Shown here: positions 45,620 through 54,589 of the stretch, piece by piece | Layout: each line of letters begins with the position of its first letter | Numbering within the stretch: the stretch's first letter is position 1 | Assembly (NCBI GenBank): GCA_040768125.1 | Contig: JAXGNG010000001.1 | Coordinates: forward strand, 992,001 to 1,056,000 | Source: RBG-16-49-21 sp040768125 | GTDB lineage: Bacteria > Spirochaetota > UBA4802 > UBA5550 | Direction: 5' to 3' | Length of the DNA stretch: 64,000 nt | Notes under the pieces: generated by a model | The model's database searches: none | Seen by the model: only the letters and a program-made list of their open reading frames with translations | What the model was told of the DNA's origin: nothing | Made by a program: the position numbers and the translations under genes

Positions 45620-47691
45620 CACGCGGTCCTTTTGATCAGTACAAGGGTGATATCGTCCCTCAACTCCCCGGGGTCGATGAATTCCCTCACCTCCTCCATG
45701 ATGAAGTCAAGGGCCTCCCGGGCCGTTCCGCCGGGTGCCTCCCCGAGGGCCGCGATGAGGCGCTCTTCGCCGAAGCGCTCCTTCTGCCGGTTCCTGGCCT
45801 CAAGGACCCCGTCGGTATAGAGGAGGAGGATGTCCCCCTTCCTGGCCCTGAAGCGGATCACCCCGGGGGCACGGCGAGTGATATTCACCCCGAGGGGCTC
45901 GCCACGGAAGCCGTTCCCTCCGGACCCGACAGGGCGCGCTCCCTTTCCTTTTTCGCGGTGGAGGATGTCGGGATGGCCCGCGTTGGCGTATTCCACCGAG
46001 TTCCCGGAGAAGCGGAGCAGAACGCAGGAGAGGTAGGTGGCGAGGCGGGGGAATTCATTCTCCAGGTGGCGGTTCACGCTGGCGATGATCCCGTCCAGTT
46101 CCCTGCCGCGCATCCTGCTGAAAATGCGGAAGACCAGGGGCTTCACGATCATCGTGATCAGGGCCGATGAGACGCCGTGCCCCGAGACGTCGAAGAGGAA
46201 GGCGCCCCGGAGGCGATTGTCGTTAACGTAGAAATCGTAGAGGTCGCCCGATGCCCCCCGAAGGGGCTCGAAGGCGACGGCGATCTCCCATCCCGCGATC
46301 CCCCGGGGCGTCTCGGTGAGAAGGGAGCGCTGGACGTTCCCCGCGAGGTCGAGTTCGTTCCTGGCCAGCTCGTTGCTACGTGCCAGGCGCCCGTGGGCGG
46401 TGATGAAGCGGTCCGCCAGTATCAGGGCGATACCCATGGTGAAGGCCAAAAATCCGTACTGGGTCAAGACGTAATCATAGGCCCAGAACATCGAGTCCAG
46501 AATGTCGAAGAGCGCGCAGGCGGCCAGGACCAGGGCGCCGAGCATCAGCTTGCCCGGCGTGGAGGCGCCCAGGGCGCGGCGCGCCGCGGCGATGAACGCC
46601 ATGGGGGACCGGCGTCTGTCCCGCTCCGGCAGCGCCGCCGCGAAGTCCCGCGCCACGGGGCCCCCGATCCTCACGAAGGCATAGTATACCAGGGGGACCG
46701 GCGCGGTGACCTGCCACACCCGGAGAACGTCGATGGCGAAGGGGTTGGAGAGCGGCGCCGCCGTGACCAGTGCCAGGAGGGCGCTGAAGGCGGCATAGGC
46801 ACGCGTGAGGGGGCTCACTCTCCCCGCCAGGAGGAGGTCGGCGAAGAACCCGAAGAGGGGGATGAGGGCGTAGAGGGAGCAGTACTCGATACGGTGGAGC
46901 AGGGTTGAATCGGGCACGAAGGCGTAGACGGCGTGGGTCCGCGAAAACAGGTAGATGAAGAGGAGCAGGGAGAATGCCCCGTAAAAGAGGTTGTGCCGCT
47001 CGTCTTTCATGCGCGCGAAGAGAAAGAGATGGTAGAGGCCTATGAATAGATAGAGGACGATGAGTGATATGGCCGCGGTCTCAGAGCGCTTGTGCTCAAG
47101 CCCCGCGAGGTCGCCGATCGTGAAGGGAACGCTCCGGTGAAAGCCTGAGTCGATGTTGGTGGGATCGGCGATGATCCGCGCAGCCAGTATGTTTCTCCCT
47201 TCCCTGAGATGGCGCGGATCAAGGGGGATCAGCACCTCCCGGCGGTGGCGGTATTCCCGGATGCGCCCCGCCGCGTCGAGGTGGACCTCGGACCGAAGGA
47301 GGCGGCCGTTCAGGTACACCGCCCAGTTCTCACCTATGTTGGCGAAGTAGGCACCCGTCAGCCGTTCCAGGGCGGGACTCCCCTCCGCGAGATCAAAGGA
47401 TATGAGAAAGGTGAAGTTCTCCGGGGGGACCCGCTTCGGCGAAAGGAAACCCCTCCTTGGCATATTCTCGAAGGGGAGTTGCTTTAATACGGCGCTTCTC
47501 CTTTTATCTCCGGTACCTGGGAGCACGAGCCACCCCTCCTCGCCCGGCGCGGGAACGCGGGCGGTCCAGGATGGGTTGAAGCCCCGGCGCGCGTAAATTG
47601 GTTCATGCTCGAGGCTGACCTGGAACGCATGGAGGGGAAGCGCGGAGAAAAGTATGATTGATGCGAGGAGATACGGCAGGATGTGCGTCAT
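45619..47691 (-). CDS. 7TMR-DISM sensor with C-terminal SpoIIE/PP2C phosphatase
   Basis: This 690-residue protein has a signal peptide (1-22), an extracytoplasmic jelly-roll sensor of the 7TMR-DISMED2 type (YFANIGENWAVYLNGRLL), seven membrane helices (about 205-440) and a PP2C-type Ser/Thr phosphatase domain: GDLYDFYV, FLFDVSGHGVSSALITM, NAGHPDIL, DILLLYTDGVLEARN and RDDITLVLI. Such proteins usually dephosphorylate anti-sigma antagonists (partner switching) in response to carbohydrate or envelope signals. No anti-sigma partner lies nearby. I chose ATG 47691 with GGAGG 5 bases upstream; the frame is open for 27 more codons. Confidence 0.9.
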   Translation of the reverse strand: MTHILPYLLASIILFSALPLHAFQVSLEHEPIYARRGFNPSWTARVPAPGEEGWLVLPGTGDKRRSAVLKQLPFENMPRRGFLSPKRVPPENFTFLISFDLAEGSPALERLTGAYFANIGENWAVYLNGRLLRSEVHLDAAGRIREYRHRREVLIPLDPRHLREGRNILAARIIADPTNIDSGFHRSVPFTIGDLAGLEHKRSETAAISLIVLYLFIGLYHLFLFARMKDERHNLFYGAFSLLLFIYLFSRTHAVYAFVPDSTLLHRIEYCSLYALIPLFGFFADLLLAGRVSPLTRAYAAFSALLALVTAAPLSNPFAIDVLRVWQVTAPVPLVYYAFVRIGGPVARDFAAALPERDRRRSPMAFIAAARRALGASTPGKLMLGALVLAACALFDILDSMFWAYDYVLTQYGFLAFTMGIALILADRFITAHGRLARSNELARNELDLAGNVQRSLLTETPRGIAGWEIAVAFEPLRGASGDLYDFYVNDNRLRGAFLFDVSGHGVSSALITMIVKPLVFRIFSRMRGRELDGIIASVNRHLENEFPRLATYLSCVLLRFSGNSVEYANAGHPDILHREKGKGARPVGSGGNGFRGEPLGVNITRRAPGVIRFRARKGDILLLYTDGVLEARNRQKERFGEERLIAALGEAPGGTAREALDFIMEEVREFIDPGELRDDITLVLIKRTA

Positions 47692-47819
47692 GGTCCCCTC
47701 CGGGAGTTGCGAGGCACCGGGCGCGCCGGTACCTGTCCGCCCCCGGCGTAGCAGAAAAGGACGCGCTGTCAACGTCTTTTTTTTGGTCGGCGTCCAGTAA
47801 AAAATGGAGCCGGTACCCC

Positions 47820-49274
47820 CTATCGCAGGAAGATAAGGGACACGGCGATAAAGATCGGGATCAGGATCGGGATCGAGTACTTGATCATGAACCCGAAGAA
47901 CGAGGGCATGGGGATCCCGGCTTCCTCGGCGATGGCCTTCACCATGAAGTTCGGGGCGTTGCCGATGTAGGTGTTCGCCCCCATGAACACGGAACCCGCG
48001 GATATGGCCAGGAGGAAGTCGCTGTAGGTGAAGCGCATGCCGGGCACCAGGGTCTCGCTCACCAGGACCGGCACCGCCGCGGACTCGGGCATGCCGGGGA
48101 AGAAACGCCCCAGGGCTGAGTTGAAATAGGTGAGGTAGGTCGGGGCGTTGTCGAGGAAGCTCGAGAGGGGCCCCACGACCCAGAAGTAGTGGATCGGCTG
48201 TTCCAGGTTCTTGATGAGAAAGGCGAGGGCCCCCTTCTCGCCGGCCTTCAGTATGGCCAGGACGGGGATGATGGTCATGAATATTCCCGCGAAGAGGTAG
48301 GCCACCTCCCGTATCGGGTGCCAGTTGAAGCTGTTCGCCTCGCGGATCGTTTTCTTCGTGGCCCAGAGGGAGAGAAATCCCATGGCGACGATAACGGCGT
48401 CGCGGATCATGCTCGCGACGTAGAGGTGAAGCCCCGCCACCTCGATCTTGCCGAGCTTCGCGATGCCGCTGAAGAGGACCGCCCCGATGATGCCTCCGAG
48501 AAAGATGAAGTTGACGCTTCCCTCCAGGCCCAGGGGCTGCTTCTCCCCGGTGTCGGGTATGATGGTCTCCTTCCTGTAAAAGTAGGAATCGATGACGAAA
48601 TAAATGCCGAGGATGAACGCCACGGAGAACCCCATCATGGGAAGGAGTTTCAGGGTCCAGAAGAAGGGCACGCCATGGAGAAACCCGAGAAAGAGGGGAG
48701 GGTCGCCGATGGGGGTGAGGGAGCCCCCGATGTTGCTCACCAGGAAGATGAAAAAGACGATGGTGTGGACCACGCGCCGTCGGCCCGCGTTGGAGCGCAT
48801 GATGGGGCGGATCAGGAGCATCGAGGCCCCCGTGGTCCCGATCACCGAGGCCAGGAAGGTGCCGATGAGAAGTACCAGGGTGTTTACCGCAGGGGTTCCC
48901 TTCAGGCTCCCCTTTATGAGAATACCCCCGGACACGGTGAAGAGCCCCCAGAGTAGAATGATGAAGGGGAGGTAGTCGAGCGCGTAGATGTGAAGGATCT
49001 CGTGGACCGCCGCGCCCCGGTACACGACCAGGAAGGGAACCGCGAAGACCAGGGCCCAGAGAAGGGATATCTTCGGGTAGTGGTGGTGCCAGAGTTTCGG
49101 CGCCGCCAGGGGAAAGAGCGCGATGGAGAGGAGTATTCCCGCGAAGGGTATCCCCGTCCAGAGGGGGAGCTGCTCCCCGAGACCGGGCCCCGCGGTGTCC
49201 GCGCCAAAGGCGATCGCCGATCCCGCAACGACCATGATGAATGAAACAGCGGTAATGGTAAATCTTCTTATCAA
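47820..49274 (-). CDS. Ion transporter of the NhaD/ArsB/CitMHS superfamily
   Basis: This 484-residue membrane protein has about 12 helices. It shows the family pattern with duplicated re-entrant helix pairs: TGASMLLIRPIMRSNAGRRR, FFIFLVSNIGGSLTPIGDPPLF in the first half and FLDNAPTYLTYFNSALG, ISAGSVFMGANTYIGNAPNFMV in the second. This pattern fits NhaD-like Na+/H+ antiporters better than citrate carriers. A Na+/H+ antiporter would fit a cell that also makes a sodium-pumping NADH dehydrogenase (51.7 kb), but the ion is an inference. Confidence 0.82.
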   Translation of the reverse strand: MIRRFTITAVSFIMVVAGSAIAFGADTAGPGLGEQLPLWTGIPFAGILLSIALFPLAAPKLWHHHYPKISLLWALVFAVPFLVVYRGAAVHEILHIYALDYLPFIILLWGLFTVSGGILIKGSLKGTPAVNTLVLLIGTFLASVIGTTGASMLLIRPIMRSNAGRRRVVHTIVFFIFLVSNIGGSLTPIGDPPLFLGFLHGVPFFWTLKLLPMMGFSVAFILGIYFVIDSYFYRKETIIPDTGEKQPLGLEGSVNFIFLGGIIGAVLFSGIAKLGKIEVAGLHLYVASMIRDAVIVAMGFLSLWATKKTIREANSFNWHPIREVAYLFAGIFMTIIPVLAILKAGEKGALAFLIKNLEQPIHYFWVVGPLSSFLDNAPTYLTYFNSALGRFFPGMPESAAVPVLVSETLVPGMRFTYSDFLLAISAGSVFMGANTYIGNAPNFMVKAIAEEAGIPMPSFFGFMIKYSIPILIPIFIAVSLIFLR

Positions 49275-49667
49275 AACAGCCCCCTGTAAAGGTGTGATAT
49301 CATGAGGTCAAATAATAATCGTTCAATCGGTGCAGGCAATCCTCTTTTATGCGCGCGATGTAAATACCGGTGCAGCCACGTGCTGGCGAGCTGCGTGGGG
49401 TCTCCCCCTGGCTTCAGGATTTCAGCACGAATCTTTCATAAACTCATGCCCATACCATGCATGGTCATCTTTGGTGCGAGATAAATTAATTTTTAATAAA
49501 TTTACGTCAATATTTTTAATTTTAAATAAATATTATTTTGACGCAACGGGTTTTTATCAGTATTCTATTAATGATCAGAAAACGGGCATCCCTGCAGTCG
49601 GCATGTTTAAAGAGGCCACGCAAGATGTGAGGCAAGGGATAATAAAGAAGAAAGGAGTGCGAAGACA
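49275..49667. other. Intergenic region with an AT-rich core
   Basis: No gene of known family is present. The centre (about 49483-49560) is nearly pure A/T and bounded by CGTCAA at one side and TTGACG at the other, forming an imperfect palindrome. It is probably the promoter region of the ion transporter on one strand and the small membrane peptide on the other. Confidence 0.4.
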
Positions 49668-49793
49668 ATGAGAGATGAGAGGGAGAAGATGGAATCTGAA
49701 GAAAAGGGCGATGTTCCCGTTGATTTCAAGAGGATTCTGATCGGCGCCCTGTTCCTCGCGGCGATACTGGTCGCCGTGAAGTTTTTCCTTTAA
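49668..49793 (+). CDS. 41-residue single-pass membrane peptide
   Basis: AAAGGAG (49651-49656) lies 11 bases before ATG 49668. The peptide has a charged N-terminal half (MRDEREKMESEEKGDVPVDF) and one C-terminal membrane helix (ILIGALFLAAILVAVKFFL). It stops at TAA 49791-49793. Such small membrane proteins often regulate a transporter; the neighbouring NhaD-like gene is divergent from it. Family unknown. Confidence 0.6.
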   Translation: MRDEREKMESEEKGDVPVDFKRILIGALFLAAILVAVKFFL

Positions 49794-49848
49794 TCGGTTC
49801 CGGAAGGGCGGCGGCGCCATGACCCAACCGGCAGGGCCGTGGATATGG

Positions 49849-50406
49849 TCAGAGAAACACCGGCGGAATTCCCGAAATGATGAAGCGCGACGCGTCCCCG
49901 TGAGGATTTGCAATTCGGCAGGAGACGTAGGCCTTGAAATTGATGGAGTCTCCCTCCTCCATGGCGAAGGCCTCCCCGCCGTCGACCGCGGCCTCGATAC
50001 CCCCTGACATGACTAAGACCACGCGCTCGCCGTTGACCTCGGGACCAAGGGTGGCCACCTCTATCTCCGCCCCGGGACGGAGCTCCACGATGAACGATTC
50101 CAGGGCGTTGTTCTGAAGTTTCGAGGCGAGGACCGTGATGGTGATGCCCTGGGCGTCATTGATCAGGCTTTCCGATTCCCCCTTCCTCACGTGGATGAAA
50201 CGCTTCTGCTCCACCTGCCTGAAGAAGTCGGAGAAATTGACCGCGTAGAACCTGAGTATATCCTCCAGGGACTGGAGTGAGGGTGAGACCTTCCCGTTTT
50301 CGATCTGGGAGAGGAGGCTTGCCGAGAGTTTCAGGCGCTGCGACACCTCGGTGATGGTGTAGCCCTTGTCCCGGCGTATCTTTTTCAGATGGGGTCCGAT
50401 TTCCAT
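49849..50406 (-). CDS. XRE-family transcriptional regulator with cupin domain
   Basis: This 185-residue protein has an N-terminal helix-turn-helix (LKKIRRDKGYTITEVSQRLKLSASLLSQIENGKVSPSLQSL, about 6-50 in parts) and a C-terminal cupin barrel (about 75-185) with a GxxMEEGDSINFKAYVSCRIANPHGD segment. Regulators of this type sense a small metabolite through the cupin and often control metabolism or stress genes next to them. I chose ATG 50406 with AAAGGA upstream; 42 upstream codons are open but unlikely. Its stop faces the small membrane peptide gene. Confidence 0.85.
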   Translation of the reverse strand: MEIGPHLKKIRRDKGYTITEVSQRLKLSASLLSQIENGKVSPSLQSLEDILRFYAVNFSDFFRQVEQKRFIHVRKGESESLINDAQGITITVLASKLQNNALESFIVELRPGAEIEVATLGPEVNGERVVLVMSGGIEAAVDGGEAFAMEEGDSINFKAYVSCRIANPHGDASRFIISGIPPVFL

Positions 50407-50576
50407 GTTATGTGTCCTTTCTCCCTCCGCGCGCCGGAAGGTCAGCAGAGTTCGTTCGCGGCCTGGCTTATACTGGGCACGTGCCGGGCGGCATGTAAAT
50501 ACATTTTCACCCTGTACGGATAATGTTGCCATTTTTTTTCTGACGAGCCATTTCCATTCGTTGGATTACCATATGC

Positions 50577-50852
50577 ATGCTTCAAATGGTCACACGGTGG
50601 ATATACCTGGATTGGGGTAGGGAAGTGGTAATACGGTTTTCGCGTCATGCTTTGAGAAGGATGCAATTATACGAAATACCGGAATTATTCTTGAAAACCA
50701 TTATTACAAATGCAATTGTTATCCATAATGGGTACAATGAAATTATTGAGACTTCAGAGGATTTCAACTATCCGATTAAAGTTGTTTTTTTCGCTGAAGG
50801 TGAGTATGTTTTGGTAATAACGGCATATCCGTTGAAAAGAGGTCGGAAATGA
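50577..50852 (+). CDS. DUF4258-like small protein, possible toxin of a two-gene module
   Basis: This protein of up to 91 residues contains VIRFSRHALRRMQLYEI, the start of the DUF4258 fold (SxHAxxRM), and ends with a VLVITAYPLK strand, as in RelE/BrnT-like small proteins. The true start may be GTG 50625 (75 residues), because residues before it are atypical and no Shine-Dalgarno is seen before ATG 50577. The next gene (DUF2283) overlaps by 4 bases, a pairing common in many genomes and suspected to be a toxin-antitoxin system. Base composition is more AT-rich than the neighbours, which suggests transfer. Confidence 0.72.
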   Translation: MLQMVTRWIYLDWGREVVIRFSRHALRRMQLYEIPELFLKTIITNAIVIHNGYNEIIETSEDFNYPIKVVFFAEGEYVLVITAYPLKRGRK

Positions 50853-51079
50853 GAGTATCCTACGATAATGAAGCTGACGCGGTATACATACAATTCAATG
50901 CCGAAAAACCTGAAGGTGTTGTCGAGGTCATGGAGGGCATGCATCTTGACCTGATGCCTGACGGAAGAATAGGCGGAATAGAGATTCTTCATGCCTCAAA
51001 AAAAATTGACCTGGGAACTCTGCGCACCTGTACGATTGATGATGAAACCGCCATGACGATATCCCGCCGCCGCGCGTGA
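50849..51079 (+). CDS. DUF2283 family protein, possible antitoxin
   Basis: This 76-residue protein has the DUF2283 pattern: VSYDNEADAVYIQF at the start, then DLMPDGRIGGIEILHASKKI. DUF2283 proteins are small beta-rich proteins of unsettled function, often beside DUF4258. Its ATG overlaps the upstream stop by 4 bases (ATGA), so translation is coupled. GAGGTCGG lies just before the start. Confidence 0.82.
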   Translation: MRVSYDNEADAVYIQFNAEKPEGVVEVMEGMHLDLMPDGRIGGIEILHASKKIDLGTLRTCTIDDETAMTISRRRA

Positions 51080-51198
51080 GGAGCGCCTGCCGGCACGGCG
51101 GGGTCTTTTTACCGGGCGCACGACGACCTTATGTAATAAATTTTTCCATCCCCCACGTCCCGTTCGTTTCATCCGCATATGGCGCAAGGAGGCGGGAC

Positions 51199-51528
51199 GT
51201 GAAAAAAATCGAAAGGCTTTTAAGCAGGTATGAACAAACCTGCAGGAAGATGCACAGGTGCATGATGGGGCGCGATTTTCGCCGGGGGATCCCCCTTCTG
51301 GAGCGGCTTTCCCGCCTTGCCCGCGAGATCACCGCGTCCGGAGACGACGGACGGGAATCGCTCTTCCGCCTGGCCGAGGGAGAGGACCTTCCGGTCGCCC
51401 TGGCCTCGGCCCACGTGCTCGTCGATGTCGACGTGCGTCGGAGCGCCAGGGCCCTCAGGGAGATCGCGCGGAGAGACGACGGCTTTTTCGCCTACGCCGC
51501 GCGAATGATACTGAAGCACCGGTCGTAG
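51199..51528 (+). CDS. DUF2019/HEAT-like small protein
   Basis: This 109-residue helical protein has the DUF2019 pattern in its second half: LPVALASAHVLVDVDVRRSARALREIARRDD, in pieces, then GFFAYAARMIL. The family has ARM/HEAT-like repeats and is often found as an immunity-like protein. The start is GTG 51199 with a perfect AAGGAGG 5 bases upstream; an earlier reading from 51076 has no support. It lies 119 bases after the DUF2283 gene and has GC-rich codons, unlike that pair. Confidence 0.65.
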   Translation: MKKIERLLSRYEQTCRKMHRCMMGRDFRRGIPLLERLSRLAREITASGDDGRESLFRLAEGEDLPVALASAHVLVDVDVRRSARALREIARRDDGFFAYAARMILKHRS

Positions 51529-51682
51529 GGGTCCGTATCGGCAATAAGTGGTTTTCGTGAGCGGTTTTTCGCGTCGGTGTAAAAAAATACTTTTCTTTTA
51601 CGCGTTTCCATGCATCATGCTCACCATGCGCGGTGCGAGACCCCGGTGATGAGGAGACGCCGCTCCGCGCGTCGTCGTCATT

Positions 51683-52723
51683 ATGAAACGTCCGGAATTC
51701 CTACAGCAGAAGATGATGCGGAGGGTGCTCTACGCCCTGGCCCCCGTGGGGTTGGTCTCGGTGTATTACTTCGGGTGGCGCGTCGCGGCCATGGTCGCCC
51801 TGTCGAGCGCCGTCTGCCTCTCCGTCGAATGGTTCATGACCGCGCGGCGCGGCGCGAAGATCAGTGAGGCCTGCTTCGTCACCGCCGTGCTCTACGGCCT
51901 TTCCCTTCCTCCCGAAACGCCCTTCTGGATCGTTGCCGCCGGCGCCGCCGTGGCGATCCTCTTCGGCAAGGAGGTCTTCGGCGGGTTCGGCCGCAACGTC
52001 TTCAATCCCGCCATCGTGGGGCGCGCCTTCGTCTACGTGGCATTTCCCGTGGAGCTCACCTCGCAGTTCGTACCGGCCTTCCGGGGTTTTCCCGGCGGCC
52101 TCGCCGAGTGGAGCTTCTCCGCGTCGGCCGGGGGCCTGCGTCTCGCCGAGGGGGCGGGGCTCTCCATCGCCGACGCCGTGACCGCGGCCACGCCGATGTG
52201 GGCCCTCCGGGATTTCGGCCACGCCACGGGATTACAGGACCTTTTCCTGGGAAACATCGGCGGGCTCTTCGAGTACCGGGGCTTCACGAAGGTCCTGGCG
52301 GCCGGCTCCGCCGGGGAGGTCTGCGCCCTGGCGATCATCCTTTCCGGAATATACCTCATGGCGACGAAAACCGCCCAGTGGCGCCTCACCGTGGCGACAC
52401 TCGCCGGGGCGGTACTCCTGAACGCGATCCTCCTTTACGGCGCGGGGCTGAAGATGCCGGGTATTCCCTTCACCCTTCTTTCCGGCGCCCTGCTCTACGG
52501 CGCGGTCTTCATGGTCACGGACCCCGTGAGCGCGCCGAAGGACCGCGCCGCCCAGTGGATCTACGGCCTGTTCATCGGCATGCTCGTCGTGTTCTTCCGC
52601 TATAAATCGATCTTCGCCGGGGGCGTGGCTTTCTCCATCCTCTTCGGGAATATGGTGGCCCCCTCCCTCGATTTCTGGATAAAGCGCATCCGTTCCCGAG
52701 GAAAGGCGCCGGAGGCGAAATGA
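51683..52723 (+). CDS. nqrB: Na+-translocating NADH:quinone oxidoreductase subunit B / RnfD-like
   Basis: This 346-residue subunit has about ten membrane helices and belongs to the NqrB/RnfD family. Its FMN-bearing motif is ADAVTAATP: the usual SGAT reads TAAT, with the flavin-accepting T170 kept. VFNPAIVGRAF and the late YGAVFMVTDPVSAPK are typical. The length matches RnfD rather than the longer NqrB. In Nqr it carries the quinone site and part of the sodium path. It heads an operon with 4-base overlaps to the next gene. No nqrA gene lies upstream. Confidence 0.88.
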   Translation: MKRPEFLQQKMMRRVLYALAPVGLVSVYYFGWRVAAMVALSSAVCLSVEWFMTARRGAKISEACFVTAVLYGLSLPPETPFWIVAAGAAVAILFGKEVFGGFGRNVFNPAIVGRAFVYVAFPVELTSQFVPAFRGFPGGLAEWSFSASAGGLRLAEGAGLSIADAVTAATPMWALRDFGHATGLQDLFLGNIGGLFEYRGFTKVLAAGSAGEVCALAIILSGIYLMATKTAQWRLTVATLAGAVLLNAILLYGAGLKMPGIPFTLLSGALLYGAVFMVTDPVSAPKDRAAQWIYGLFIGMLVVFFRYKSIFAGGVAFSILFGNMVAPSLDFWIKRIRSRGKAPEAK

Positions 52724-53358
52724 ACAGGACGTCCCCCGGCTACATACTCGTGTTCATCCTCGCCCTGAGCGCGGTCTTCGGTTTCGGAATATCCCTGGTC
52801 AACTACGCCACGGTGGACCTCTTGAAGAAGAACGAGGCGATGCACCGAAACCGTGTGATCGTCGCGGCCTTCATGCTCCCCGTGGCGGGTGACCGCGCCG
52901 GGGACTACGAGGCGGCGGTGCGTGACAACGTCGAGCCCTTTGAGCTTTCACGCGAGGGGAGGCCCATCAGGGCCTTCCGCAACAGGACCACGGGCGACGT
53001 GGGGTTCATCTTTTCAGGCCCCGGGTTCTGGGACCAGATCACCGGCATCATCGTACTTTCCCCGGACCTCTCCCGGGTGAGGAACATCGCTTTTCTCGAG
53101 CACAAGGAAACGCCGGGCCTCGGCGCCCGGATCGAGGAGCCCTGGTTCACCGAACAGTTCCGCGGCATCGAGCCGGCCTGGGACGACCCCGGGGGCGCGG
53201 CCATCGTCGTGGGGGCGAGCCCCGATCCCGCGGCGCGGAACCGGGTCGACGCGATCACCGGCGCCACCCAGACCTCCATGGCGCTGATGAAGGCCCTTAA
53301 CGGGGACCTCGCGGCCTTCCGCGCCGCCTACGGCGCGGGGGGAGGAGGCGAACGATGA
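52720..53358 (+). CDS. nqrC: Na+-translocating NADH:quinone oxidoreductase subunit C / RnfG-like
   Basis: This 212-residue subunit has one N-terminal membrane helix and a periplasmic FMN domain. The covalent flavin site is VDAITGATQTS, with T183 as the expected attachment residue. ETPGLGARIEEPWFTEQFRG and VGASPDPAARNRVDAIT are typical. The length is closer to RnfG than to NqrC. It overlaps nqrB and nqrD by 4 bases each. Confidence 0.9.
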   Translation: MNRTSPGYILVFILALSAVFGFGISLVNYATVDLLKKNEAMHRNRVIVAAFMLPVAGDRAGDYEAAVRDNVEPFELSREGRPIRAFRNRTTGDVGFIFSGPGFWDQITGIIVLSPDLSRVRNIAFLEHKETPGLGARIEEPWFTEQFRGIEPAWDDPGGAAIVVGASPDPAARNRVDAITGATQTSMALMKALNGDLAAFRAAYGAGGGGER

Positions 53359-53975
53359 GCGATACCCCGAAAACGATATTCCTGAAGGACGTCTGGTCCG
53401 ACAACCCGGTCTTCCGCCAGGTCCTGGGCATCTGCTCCGCCCTGGCGGTGACGAACCTCCTGGCGAACACCCTCTTCATGTGCGCCGGGGTGATCGTCGT
53501 CACGGCCCTATCGAACCTGACGGTGTCGCTGCTCCGCAACCTCACACCGAAGCGGATACGGATGATCGTCCAGGTGATGATTATCGCGAGCTACGTCATG
53601 ATGGTGGACATCGTCATCCGCGCCGTGGCCCCGGAGATCCACCGCTTCATCGGTCCCTACGTGGGGCTCATCATCACGAATTGCATTATCATGGGCCGCG
53701 CCGAGGGGTTCGCCAGCCAGAACCGGCCCCTTCCCTCCCTGGTGGACGGCCTTGCCTCGGGCGTGGGCTATTCCATGATCCTCGTGGCCATCGCCCTGGT
53801 GCGCGAGCCCCTGGGCTTCGGCACCCTCCTCGGGTACGTGCTCCCGGCCCGGGATGCCTGGTGGCACCAGTGGACCATCATGGTGATGCCCCCCGGGGCC
53901 TTCTTCACCCTCGGCGTGGTGACCTGGTTCGCCCGGGGCCGCCTGGAGAAATCGATGTCGACGGGAGGGAGCTGA
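53355..53975 (+). CDS. nqrD: Na+-translocating NADH:quinone oxidoreductase subunit D / RnfE-like
   Basis: This 206-residue subunit has six membrane helices with the family pattern DNPVFRQVLGICSALAVTN and YVGLIITNCIIMGRAEGFA. The two Cys (C27 and the Cys in ITNC) are those that, with two in NqrE, bind the buried iron centre. Length and hydropathy are normal. It ends in TGATG, so nqrE starts at once. Confidence 0.93.
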   Translation: MSDTPKTIFLKDVWSDNPVFRQVLGICSALAVTNLLANTLFMCAGVIVVTALSNLTVSLLRNLTPKRIRMIVQVMIIASYVMMVDIVIRAVAPEIHRFIGPYVGLIITNCIIMGRAEGFASQNRPLPSLVDGLASGVGYSMILVAIALVREPLGFGTLLGYVLPARDAWWHQWTIMVMPPGAFFTLGVVTWFARGRLEKSMSTGGS

Positions 53976-54580
53976 TGGAACAGATGACGTCGTCCCCCTT
54001 TCTCGCGGTGCTGCTGATCTTCATGTCCGCCGCCTTTACGGACAACATACTCCTGGCGCGCTTCCTGGGCATGTGCTCGGTCCTCGGCGTCTCGAGCAGG
54101 GTCGACACGAGCCTGGGGCTCGGGGCCGCCGTGGTCTTCGTCACCCTGGTCACCGCGGCGATGAACCACGCGGTCTACTATTATATACTCGTCCCCCTGG
54201 GACTCGAGTACCTCCGCCTCATCACCTTCATCGTGATGATCGCCGCGACGGTGCAGCTCATCGAGATGGTGATCGAGCGGATCTCGGAGAAGCTCTACTA
54301 CGCCCTGGGCATCTTCCTTCCCCTGATCACGGTGAACTGCGCCATCCTGGGGATATCCCTCTTCATGCTGAACAAGCCCTACGGGTTCCTCGAGACCCTG
54401 GCCTTCGGCGCCGGCGGGGGGTTCGGCTGGTTTTTCGCCATCGTCCTGATCAGCGGCATTCGCGAGAAGATCGACGAGAAGCGCCTCCCCCGGGGCCTCG
54501 CGGGCCCCGGCATCACCCTCATCATCATCGGCATCATGGCCCTGGCCTTCGTGGGCTTCTCCGGGATGATCAAGATATGA
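53975..54580 (+). CDS. nqrE: Na+-translocating NADH:quinone oxidoreductase subunit E / RnfA-like
   Basis: This 201-residue subunit has six membrane helices and mirrors NqrD in inverted topology: FTDNILLARFLGMCSVLGVSS with C34, and FLPLITVNCAILGISLFM with the second iron-binding Cys. ATG 53975 overlaps the nqrD stop by one base; the frame is open upstream to 53480 but reads against nqrD. The gap to nqrF is 9 bases. Confidence 0.93.
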   Translation: MEQMTSSPFLAVLLIFMSAAFTDNILLARFLGMCSVLGVSSRVDTSLGLGAAVVFVTLVTAAMNHAVYYYILVPLGLEYLRLITFIVMIAATVQLIEMVIERISEKLYYALGIFLPLITVNCAILGISLFMLNKPYGFLETLAFGAGGGFGWFFAIVLISGIREKIDEKRLPRGLAGPGITLIIIGIMALAFVGFSGMIKI

Positions 54581-54589
54581 GGGCGCGCC

